58,218 nt of DNA from Salinispora pacifica CNR114 (GTDB lineage: Bacteria > Actinomycetota > Actinomycetes > Mycobacteriales > Micromonosporaceae). The position numbers and the translations under genes were made by a program. The notes below the pieces were generated by a model. The model made no database searches. It was not told the DNA's origin and saw only the letters and a program-made list of their open reading frames with translations. Below, in pieces: positions 51,963 to 58,218 of the stretch (position 1 is its first letter; each line of letters starts with the position of its first letter). The stretch lies in contig NZ_AZWO01000032.1 of NCBI RefSeq assembly GCF_000514775.1, forward strand, positions 3,243 to 61,460, read 5' to 3'.

Positions 51963-53642
51963 GTGGATACGACGGAATCGAAACCGACTCGCGTTGCCCA
52001 GCGCGTCGTCGAGGTGTTGCAGGCGTACGGCGTGCAGTACGTCTTCGGAGTCCCCGGAGCCAAGATCGACGCGATGTACGACGCGCTGGCGGACGGTGGG
52101 CCCCAGCTGATCGTGTGCCGACACGAGCAGAACGCGGCGTTCATGGCCGCGGCGGTCGGCCGACTCACCGGCACCCCCGGTGTCGTGCTGGTGACGTCCG
52201 GGCCCGGCACCGCCAACCTCGCCACCGGCCTGCTGACGGCGTCGACGGAGCAGGATCCGGTCATCGCCCTCTGCGGCGCGGCGTCCCGCGCCAACCGGCT
52301 CAAACGCGCGCAGCAGTCATTCCACTCCGCCGCCCTGCTCGCCACGGTGACGAGATACACCGGCGAGGTCTCCGACCCGGACAACGTGTGCGAGGCGCTG
52401 AGCAAGGCCATCCGGACGGCGACCACCGAGCCCCGAGGAGCCGCCGCGGTGGTGCTCCCCCAGGACGTACTCGCCGCGTCGACCGCGCAGACCCTGCACC
52501 GGCCGGCGCCGATGCCCCGGCTGAACGCGGCGCCGCCCGAGGCGGTCGCCGAGGCGGTACGGCTCATCCGCTCGGCGCGGCGGCCGGTTGTGCTCGCGGG
52601 CATGCGCTCCGGTGAACCAGAGACGAGCCACGCCCTGCGTGCCCTGATCGGCGAGACAGAGCTTCCGGTCGTGGAGACCTTTCAGGCCGCCGGGGTGCTG
52701 CCCCGCGAACTCGACCACCACTGGGCCGGGCGAGTCGGGGTGTTCCGCAACCTGCCCGGCGACGTCGTGATGGCGCACGCGGACCTGCTGCTGACCGTCG
52801 GCTACGACGAGGTGGAGTACGCCTCCGCCGCATGGAACACCGATTCGACGCGCACCATCGTGCACATCGACTCCATCCCCGCGGAACTCGGCAACCACTA
52901 CCAACCGACGCTCGAACTGCGGGGCGACATGGCCGCCACGCTCCGCCAGCTGGCCGGACCGCTCGCCGGGCTCCGCCTGGAGCCCGAGTTCAGGGAGCTG
53001 ATGGACGCCCAACGGCGTGCGCTCTCCGAGATCAACCTGGAGGCGCGCTCCGCCTCGGACGACTCCCGCGGCCTCGAACCGCCGGCGGTCGTCCTCAAAC
53101 TGCGTGAGCTGCTGGCCGACGACGCCACGGTGGCCTGCGACGTTGGCTCGTTCTACCTGCACATGGCGCAGCACTTCCGCGTGCACGAGCCAAGACACCT
53201 GCTGTTCTCCAATGGCCAACAGACCCTTGGCGTCGGCCTGCCCTGGGCCATGGCCGCCTGCCTCGTACGGCCAGGACGACAGGTGGTGTCGGTCTCCGGC
53301 GACGGCGGATTCCTGTATTCCAGCGCGGAACTCGAGACCGCGGTACGCCTCGGCCTCACCTTCACGCATGTCATCTTCCGGGACGACGCCTACGACATGA
53401 CCCGCTTCGAGGAGCGGCTCAAATATGGCCGCGACTACGGTGTTGACCTGGGGTTCCTCGACTCCGCCGCCTATGCCCGGTCGTTCGGGGCGAACGGCTA
53501 CCGGGTCTCCAGCGAGGAGGAGCTGGTCGACGTACTCCCCCGTGCGCTTGCCGAACCCGGCCCGTCGGTAGTCGACGTGGCTATCAATTCGGTGCGCAAC
53601 ATCCATCTGGGCCAGAGCCTGCTTCCGGACAGCTTCGACTAG
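51963..53642 (+). CDS. alsS: Catabolic acetolactate synthase (AlsS-like, ThDP-dependent)
   Basis: A 559-residue enzyme condensing two pyruvates to acetolactate, leading to acetoin. FGVPGAKIDAMYDAL and CRHEQNAAFMAAAVGRLTG are typical of the FAD-independent catabolic type. The ThDP/metal motif is SGDGGFLYSSAELETA with the later metal-ligand Asp in FRDDAYDM. The GTG at 51963 is chosen; a TTG at 51915 has no support. No alsD decarboxylase is adjacent, so acetolactate may instead feed branched-chain amino acids or decarboxylate spontaneously. It follows the kinase gene by ~100 bp. Confidence 0.88.
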   Translation: MDTTESKPTRVAQRVVEVLQAYGVQYVFGVPGAKIDAMYDALADGGPQLIVCRHEQNAAFMAAAVGRLTGTPGVVLVTSGPGTANLATGLLTASTEQDPVIALCGAASRANRLKRAQQSFHSAALLATVTRYTGEVSDPDNVCEALSKAIRTATTEPRGAAAVVLPQDVLAASTAQTLHRPAPMPRLNAAPPEAVAEAVRLIRSARRPVVLAGMRSGEPETSHALRALIGETELPVVETFQAAGVLPRELDHHWAGRVGVFRNLPGDVVMAHADLLLTVGYDEVEYASAAWNTDSTRTIVHIDSIPAELGNHYQPTLELRGDMAATLRQLAGPLAGLRLEPEFRELMDAQRRALSEINLEARSASDDSRGLEPPAVVLKLRELLADDATVACDVGSFYLHMAQHFRVHEPRHLLFSNGQQTLGVGLPWAMAACLVRPGRQVVSVSGDGGFLYSSAELETAVRLGLTFTHVIFRDDAYDMTRFEERLKYGRDYGVDLGFLDSAAYARSFGANGYRVSSEEELVDVLPRALAEPGPSVVDVAINSVRNIHLGQSLLPDSFD

Positions 53643-53681
53643 CCGCCGCCCCGAGCGAACGGACCCACGGTGGAAACGGCG

Positions 53682-53722
53682 GAGGGTCCCGCGTCGCCGG
53701 CACACGGCGAAACGGGACCCTC
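53682..53722. terminator. Bidirectional double-stem terminator
   Basis: GAGGGTCCCG (53682-53691) pairs with CGGGACCCTC (53713-53722), and an inner CGCCG/CGGCG stem extends the structure. It separates the convergent alsS and beta-helix genes. Confidence 0.75.
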
Positions 53723-53746
53723 GTGAATCGGATTGTGCGCGATTCG

Positions 53747-55135
53747 CTACCCGGCGCAGCTGGGCACGATGCCGGAGCAGTTGTTCGGGCGGTTCTTGAT
53801 CACCACAGTGCCGGTGGCGGGGTTCAGCAGGACCGTGCCACCCGCCTCGTTGAAGATGCCGCCGCCGTCGGTGACCGCGAGGTTCTTTATGACCTTGGTG
53901 TTGTACAGCGTGGCCGTCCCCGTGGCGGCGTTGTAGATGCCGCCACCCAGGTCAGCCTGATTTCCGACGATCTTCGTGTTCAGTAGGGTCAACTCGTCGG
54001 CGTTGTAGATTCCACCACCAATGGTGCTCGCCCGGTTGTCCTCGATGAAGCTGTCCACAACGGACACGCTGGAACCTGTCTCAGTGGCCAGAGCGCCAGC
54101 CAGCTCGCCCGAGACGTTATCGGCGAGGGTAACCGAGGAGAGGTACACCTGCGTGCCTACGTTGGCAAGGATTCCACCGACCGACCCGGTAGCCGTGTTG
54201 CCCGAAACGCTACTGTCCTCGACAACCGCCGAACCACCGTTCACGATGATTCCACCGACAACATCCTGGGCCGAATTGTCGGAGATGGCGCTTCGCTGAA
54301 CCAGGGCACTCCCCAAAGTTGCCACCCCACCGCCAGCGGCGGTGACATTTGCGCGTACGCCGGAATCGGTTACTTCGAGCACGCCGGAGCTGGAAATACC
54401 ACCGCCGAGGATGCCAGAGGTATTGCGGCTGACCGTGGAGTGCTTGACCAGGGTGGTGCCCTCGCTGGCGATGCCACCGCCGTTGTCCGCGGCGATGTTA
54501 CGGGTGATGGTGCTGTGTTTGGTGGTGAGCGCCCCGCCGGTGTTGACGAGGATGCCGCCGCCGTCGCTGTCGGTTTGCCCGCCGGTGATGGTGAGGTGGT
54601 TGAGGGTGAGGTCGCCGCCAACGTCGACGGTGAGGATCCTGAACTGTTCGACGGCGGCGGCGCGTTCGATGACGGTGTGTTTGCCGCCGTTGAGGGTGAT
54701 GGGGGTGGTGATGTCGGGGAGGCCGGCGTCGTCGACGGGGGCGGTGAGCAGGTAGGTGCACTTGCTGGCGAGGTCGAGGGTGGCGCCGCCGCGGGCGTTG
54801 GCGAGGGTGATCGCGGCGATCAGCTTGTCCGCGTCACAGGGCACCGGAATGCCCTTCGACTTCTCCCGCTTCTTCCCCTGCACCTCGCCGTCGGCCTCGG
54901 CCTTACGTTCGGTGCGGTGGCCTTCAGCAGTGCGCCGATCAGACTTTCCGGGCTGATCGTCGGCGGCAGCGAGAGCCCCTCCGACGGCGCCGGCGGCCGG
55001 CCCGCCGAAGGCACCGACCGCGGTGGCGGTGAGGGCCAGGCCAGCGACGCCGGCCAGTCCAACAGCCCACCACCGCGCACCCGCCCTACGTGAGCCAGAG
55101 CGGCACAGTTCGCGTTCCTGACGCTGATGGTTCAT
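53747..55135 (-). CDS. Secreted right-handed beta-helix repeat protein
   Basis: A 462-residue protein. A basic N-terminus precedes a hydrophobic signal (AVGLAGVAGLALTATAVGAFG). A charged linker (~60-95, KKREKSKGI) leads to a parallel beta-helix with ~11 rungs of the type GGGI...N.GGALTT..STI.RN.A.D.GGGI. This is the polymorphic-outer-membrane/autotransporter-like pattern also found in secreted actinobacterial proteins. Four cysteines could stabilise the ends. The ATG at 55135 is chosen to begin at the basic N-region. It may bind carbohydrate; no catalytic residues are evident. Confidence 0.82.
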   Translation of the reverse strand: MNHQRQERELCRSGSRRAGARWWAVGLAGVAGLALTATAVGAFGGPAAGAVGGALAAADDQPGKSDRRTAEGHRTERKAEADGEVQGKKREKSKGIPVPCDADKLIAAITLANARGGATLDLASKCTYLLTAPVDDAGLPDITTPITLNGGKHTVIERAAAVEQFRILTVDVGGDLTLNHLTITGGQTDSDGGGILVNTGGALTTKHSTITRNIAADNGGGIASEGTTLVKHSTVSRNTSGILGGGISSSGVLEVTDSGVRANVTAAGGGVATLGSALVQRSAISDNSAQDVVGGIIVNGGSAVVEDSSVSGNTATGSVGGILANVGTQVYLSSVTLADNVSGELAGALATETGSSVSVVDSFIEDNRASTIGGGIYNADELTLLNTKIVGNQADLGGGIYNAATGTATLYNTKVIKNLAVTDGGGIFNEAGGTVLLNPATGTVVIKNRPNNCSGIVPSCAG

Positions 55136-55166
55136 GGCGATCTCTACGTCCTTCCCCGTGAACGGC

Positions 55167-55205
55167 GAGGAACCGGCCACCCCAGGGGCAGATCAACTGT
55201 TCCTC
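55167..55205. promoter_or_regulatory. Hairpin in the leader of the beta-helix gene
   Basis: GAGGAAC (55167-55173) and GTTCCTC (55199-55205) can pair across 25 nt, within 70 bp upstream of the ATG. A cyclic-di-AMP-type leader was considered, but the conserved core is not present. Confidence 0.3.
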
Positions 55206-55338
55206 GGCTACCCGGCAGGCGGCAGCAACCTCCTTGAGCTAAGCCAGTAAAATTCACGTTGACCCGCATACACGAAAATTACCCCTAAAAAGGTACAGAC
55301 AGGACAAGTTGCCTCAAGTGATCGCTTCGACCACCTCG

Positions 55339-56310
55339 TCATACCCAGCCGCGGCGGGTGGCCTGGACCCCGGCCTGGAACCGACTCTCCGATTCGAGCC
55401 GTTCGCTCAGGGAGGTCATCATGCGTTGGACGCTGCGCAGCGAGATCGCCAGCTTTCGTGCCGCTGACTCGTCGGTGTTGCCCGCCGCGAGCAGGCGCAA
55501 CAGTTCTCGCTCTTGGGCGGTGAGTCCCTGCTCGTCCTGGGACGCCTCATCGCCGAAGGGCCTCGCCGCGTGCCAGACCTGCTCGAAGAGTGCGACCAGC
55601 CCCGTGACAACGCCGGGACTACGTAGTTCCAGGGCGCCCCGAACGGGGTCGTTCGGATCGACGGGCACGAGCGCCAACTCTCGATCGACGATCACCATGC
55701 GCATCGGCAGTGTCGGCGCGGTGCGGGACTGACTGCCCAGACTCGCCATCCACCGTGCGTGCGCGAGGGTGGCCGGATCGTTGCGGAAGCTGTCCTGATA
55801 GACGTTGCGGATCAGGACCCCCCGCCCCAACGCCACCTGGTTGAGTGAACCTTCGGCCTCCATCGTGTCCGGCCGCTGGCCGCGGCCGGTGGTGAAGGAC
55901 AGACACTCGCTACGGGCGTGGTGCGCGAGTTCGATCAGCCGTTCCCGGACGGCGTCGAGTCCGTCCAGGGCACGCCCCTGCACTTCCTGCTCGTGGCCTT
56001 CGTGCGCGGCGGCGATGGCGGTGATCGCGGCTCGGGTCGCCTCGACCTGCCGCTGCCGTACCGCAACGTCCGCCTCCACCTTGGCCAGGAGCGCGATCAG
56101 CCCGGCCTGCGGCCGGACCGCACGGGCGCTGTCGCCTCCCGAGTCGAGTCGGATCAACGCCAGGTCGGCCAGCACATCGAGCGCCTCCCGCACCTGGCCG
56201 GGCGGGACGCCCAGATAGTCGGCCAGACCAGCAACGTTCAGGTCCGGCCGCTGAAGCATGGCCCGATAGACCGTCTCGTGCTGCGCTGAAAGGCCTAGCA
56301 GATCGAGCAT
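55339..56310 (-). CDS. TrmB-like / LuxR-type HTH transcriptional regulator (paralog)
   Basis: A 323-residue paralog of the regulator at 246-1220. It begins MLDLLGLSAQHETVYRAML, has the same TrmB-type winged helix (GVPPGQVREALDVLADLALI), a ~180-residue effector region and a C-terminal LuxR-type HTH (TDESAARKLAISLRSVQRM), ending ATRRGWV. GGGGAGG lies 5 nt before the ATG at 56310. It is divergent from a small peptide gene and a coupled 84-residue gene, with 223 bp between, so it is the obvious candidate to control them. Confidence 0.8.
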   Translation of the reverse strand: MLDLLGLSAQHETVYRAMLQRPDLNVAGLADYLGVPPGQVREALDVLADLALIRLDSGGDSARAVRPQAGLIALLAKVEADVAVRQRQVEATRAAITAIAAAHEGHEQEVQGRALDGLDAVRERLIELAHHARSECLSFTTGRGQRPDTMEAEGSLNQVALGRGVLIRNVYQDSFRNDPATLAHARWMASLGSQSRTAPTLPMRMVIVDRELALVPVDPNDPVRGALELRSPGVVTGLVALFEQVWHAARPFGDEASQDEQGLTAQERELLRLLAAGNTDESAARKLAISLRSVQRMMTSLSERLESESRFQAGVQATRRGWV

Positions 56311-56344
56311 CGTTCCTCCCCGAATGAGTTCCTCCACATTGTGC

Positions 56345-56356
56345 CGTTGCGCAACG
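56345..56356. promoter_or_regulatory. Palindrome upstream of the paralogous regulator
   Basis: CGTTGCGCAACG is a perfect 12-bp palindrome 35 bp upstream of the regulator start, in the divergent intergenic region. It is a candidate operator for autoregulation. Confidence 0.4.
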
Positions 56357-56533
56357 TTCCGTGGTCGGCACGGGTAGTGGCGTGATCCCGCCAGGCGTGC
56401 TCACGCCAGGCCGAACCTACTGACAACGGTCGCCAACCCCGCGATGCTTTCCTCAGCGCGGCAAACAAGGTTCGCGAAGCGCCCAAGGCACACCTCACTT
56501 GTTCAACGCAGTCATTGCGGAGGGAATCGACCA

Positions 56534-56659
56534 ATGTCAAGCAGTACCGTTATTTCGCACTTTGCCGTAATTAATGCAGCGACCTTGACCACCGTGATCG
56601 GCTACAAAAATGCGCCGGGAGAGGGCTTCGGCTGGGGGTTCTCGAGGACCTCGGCGTGA
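56534..56659 (+). CDS. Small peptide gene (41 residues), unrecognised
   Basis: ATG at 56534 has CGGAGGG 9 nt upstream, among the best ribosome sites in the window. The product begins MSSSTVISHFAVINAATLTT and ends GEGFGWGFSRTSA: a hydrophobic, helix-prone first half and a Gly/aromatic-rich second half. Its TGA overlaps the GTG of the next gene (GTGA), so both are translationally coupled. Base composition is close to 50-55% GC, far below the surroundings. It could be a secreted or modified peptide or a signal peptide for a receptor, but no known leader motif is present. The window has no obvious modification enzyme next to it. Confidence 0.55.
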   Translation: MSSSTVISHFAVINAATLTTVIGYKNAPGEGFGWGFSRTSA

Positions 56660-56910
56660 GGGTGGCACATCTACGCATCGCACCTCTCACCCCAACCACA
56701 ACCATTGACCCGTCGACCCTCCGGGACCTACTCCTAGCAGATACGGAGGGCAGCGTGGAGCACATCCGCATCCGCGCTGGCCCACATGGCGCCGACATCC
56801 TGGCATTCGTTGACAGCGACAGCGCCGAGGTGGCCCTTGATATTCTGCGGCGCCTGGTGCAGCAAAAGATAGCTACGTCGGGACCACTTCGTTCTTGGCG
56901 GATCGTATAG
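56656..56910 (+). CDS. Small protein of 84 residues coupled to the peptide gene
   Basis: Begins MRVAHLRIAPLTPTTTIDPS at a GTG overlapping the peptide stop. The middle has a predicted beta hairpin (VEHIRIRAGPHGADILAFVD) and the end an amphipathic helix (AEVALDILRRLVQQKI), suggesting a small alpha/beta sandwich. No membrane segment or catalytic motif is seen and I do not recognise the family. Coupling implies a function with the 41-residue peptide, such as immunity, carrier or modification partner. Confidence 0.5.
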   Translation: MRVAHLRIAPLTPTTTIDPSTLRDLLLADTEGSVEHIRIRAGPHGADILAFVDSDSAEVALDILRRLVQQKIATSGPLRSWRIV

Positions 56911-57052
56911 CGATCATGTTTCGTTAATTGGTTTGGTCGAGTCCGGCGCCCGCTGGGATAGTCGGGTCGGCAGCGCCTTTCCTGCCACAAATCCTTTCTT
57001 ACTATTGTTAGCCCGCTGGGGACTGAATTCCCTGGCCGCCGTGAGGAGTGAA

Positions 57053-58218
57053 ATGGGTACACCGGTGAGCTCTATGTGGACTAAATCGCTAGGGCGGATA
57101 GGCCAGAGGGCGTTGGTGGTGGCCGCGTCCGCGACCCTACTAGGCGGGGCGGTGGGGGCTACCGCTACGCCCGGCGCTCCGGCTTACGCCCTCCCGGGCG
57201 TGAGCGATTTGGGCGAGAGTAAGTTCGCCACACAGGGTGCGGTTGATCCGGGCTTCCAGATTCAGGGTTCGGCGATCGCTACGCCGGAGACTCCAGTTTT
57301 TGGTCCCGATATCGATAATTACGCCAGTCATGATCCACAGGATACGTGCGACCCGTCGATGAAGCCGGGGACAGTGGCACTGCGGTCTATCTTGAACGAG
57401 GCATACGGCGTTCACACTGGTTACATCGGACGCGCGTGTGATGTTGGCGGCACCAGTGAGCACAAGGAGGGCCGCGCGCTTGACTACATGCTCAACGTCA
57501 ATAACAGTGCGGACAATGCTGCAGCTGACAGCATCCTGAACTGGATGTTGGCTACGGACCAGCATGGCAACAAACATGCCAATGCCCGTCGACTCGGAAT
57601 CATGTACATCATCTGGGACAGGCATATCTGGTCGGCGTCCCGTGCGGATGAGGGCTGGCGTTCTTATTCTGGACCGAGTCCACACACCGACCATATTCAC
57701 TTCAGCCAGAGCTGGGCAGGAGCCACAAAGCAGACCACCTGGTGGACCGCCAACCCTGAACCCCCGACCGAGCCCGACCGCTGGGTCGCCGATGTGACGG
57801 GCGACGGCTACCACGACCTGGTGGCTCGGGAAGACGACGGAACTCTGATGTTGTACTCGAACAACATCGTCCGCGACAACGGCGTCCCCTACAGCACCCC
57901 CTCCTCCCGACAGATCGGCCAGGGCTGGGACGCCTTCGACACCGTCGTTAATGCCGATGTCACCGGCGACGGCTACACCGACCTCGTAGCCCGCAAACCC
58001 GACGGCACCCTCTGGCTCTACTCCAACAACATCGTCCGCGACAACGGCGTCCCCTACAGCTACGCCTCCTCCCGACAGATCGGCCAGGGCTGGAACGCCT
58101 TCGACACCATCATCGGCGCCGACGTCACCGGCGACGGCTACACCGACCTCGTAGCCCGCAAACCCGACGGCACCCTCTGGCTCTACTCCAACAACATCGT
58201 CCGCGACAACGGCGTCCC
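57053..58218 (+). CDS. Secreted M15-like peptidase with FG-GAP repeats (3' end outside window)
   Basis: Over 388 residues, running off the window. GAGGAG precedes the ATG at 57053. A signal peptide (QRALVVAASATLLGGAVGATA) ends near ATPGAPAYA. Residues ~90-225 resemble the ARB_07466-type domain related to M15 D,D-carboxypeptidases, with GGTSEHKEGRALDYM and PHTDHIHFSQSW carrying the likely zinc ligands. FG-GAP/VCBS repeats of 55 residues follow (DVTGDGYTDLVARKPDGTLW). The peptidase part has lower GC and more A/T-ending codons than the repeats, suggesting a mosaic origin. Likely acts on cell wall or a surface glycan. Confidence 0.78.
   Translation, partial: MGTPVSSMWTKSLGRIGQRALVVAASATLLGGAVGATATPGAPAYALPGVSDLGESKFATQGAVDPGFQIQGSAIATPETPVFGPDIDNYASHDPQDTCDPSMKPGTVALRSILNEAYGVHTGYIGRACDVGGTSEHKEGRALDYMLNVNNSADNAAADSILNWMLATDQHGNKHANARRLGIMYIIWDRHIWSASRADEGWRSYSGPSPHTDHIHFSQSWAGATKQTTWWTANPEPPTEPDRWVADVTGDGYHDLVAREDDGTLMLYSNNIVRDNGVPYSTPSSRQIGQGWDAFDTVVNADVTGDGYTDLVARKPDGTLWLYSNNIVRDNGVPYSYASSRQIGQGWNAFDTIIGADVTGDGYTDLVARKPDGTLWLYSNNIVRDNGV
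57788..58218 (+). repeat. 165-bp tandem repeats (FG-GAP units)
   Basis: Units begin at 57788, 57953 and 58118 and continue past the window. The second halves are almost identical at DNA level, while the first half of unit 1 has diverged, a pattern expected from recent duplication or gene conversion. Confidence 0.85.

Noticed and set aside
52900..53642. Loss of a ThDP metal ligand in the acetolactate synthase (Arg where many enzymes have Asn)
   Set aside because: Catabolic synthases use the following Asp, which is present in RDDAYDM.
56534..56659. Lasso-peptide precursor (Gly-Tyr-Lys start with Glu at position 8 of a possible core)
   Set aside because: The leader lacks the YxxP motif and the Thr at -2, and no lasso B or C enzyme is visible nearby.
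57000..57052. Cyclic-di-AMP riboswitch before the secreted peptidase gene
   Set aside because: Only a GGGACTGAATTCCC-like stretch resembles part of it; the rest of the core is missing.

Overview
The window is high-GC actinobacterial chromosome. The gene order recA-recX, miaB, miaA-dapF, hflX, lexA, nrdR-nrdJ is the usual actinobacterial core. Several markers point to Micromonosporaceae, most likely Salinispora or Micromonospora: a B12-dependent ribonucleotide reductase, leaderless-looking promoters, many GTG starts, and an aquaporin-ArsC fusion of the kind described from Salinispora tropica. The genus is inferred from gene content, not from any search. No tRNA, rRNA, insertion sequence or CRISPR array was recognised.

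Layout, left to right. 1-2.4 kb: tail of an unknown gene, a TrmB/LuxR-like regulator and a primary-type sigma factor. 2.4-9.1 kb (minus strand): a GNAT/acyl-CoA-ligase lysine acetyltransferase followed by an AcuC deacetylase (a possible acetylation switch), a rhodanese, a degenerate Nudix protein and a Rid protein beside a wrecked tetR gene that keeps its operator. 9.5-15.2 kb: an RCC1-propeller surface protein, a LysR gene overlapping a cytoplasmic beta-lactamase-fold hydrolase, a true class A beta-lactamase lipoprotein, and an IdeR/DtxR regulator. 15.2-30.4 kb: DUF5522, DUF2332, nrdJ, nrdR, lexA, a membrane propeller protein with an RGG-like tail, hflX, malic enzyme, the AqpS-ArsC fusion, dapF, miaA and an extradiol-dioxygenase-like gene.

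30.6-44.8 kb: DUF349, miaB, an F420-type oxidoreductase, a VHL-beta-domain membrane protein, a small hypothetical protein, the glutamate ABC transporter gluABCD, rny, recX, recA and DUF3046. 44.7-53.6 kb: an MFS exporter, an MMPL transporter, a DUF2993 protein, an OmpR-type two-component system and a catabolic acetolactate synthase. 53.7-58.2 kb: a secreted beta-helix protein, a second TrmB/LuxR-like regulator paralogous to the first, a divergent 41-residue peptide gene translationally coupled to an 84-residue protein, and a truncated secreted M15-like peptidase with FG-GAP repeats. This right end is lower in GC and looks accessory.

Most notable: (a) the ArsC half of the aquaporin fusion has lost its P-loop arginine and both redox cysteines; (b) the miaA start region is duplicated four times in 24-bp units, each with its own Shine-Dalgarno and GTG; (c) the low-GC peptide/coupled-protein/regulator locus at 55.3-56.9 kb resembles no system I can name; (d) a VHL-like domain is anchored outside the membrane; (e) a frameshifted, N-terminally deleted tetR abuts an intact palindrome. 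DNA-damage control is visible: LexA boxes upstream of recA and lexA, plus a RecA-NDp-like promoter at recA.
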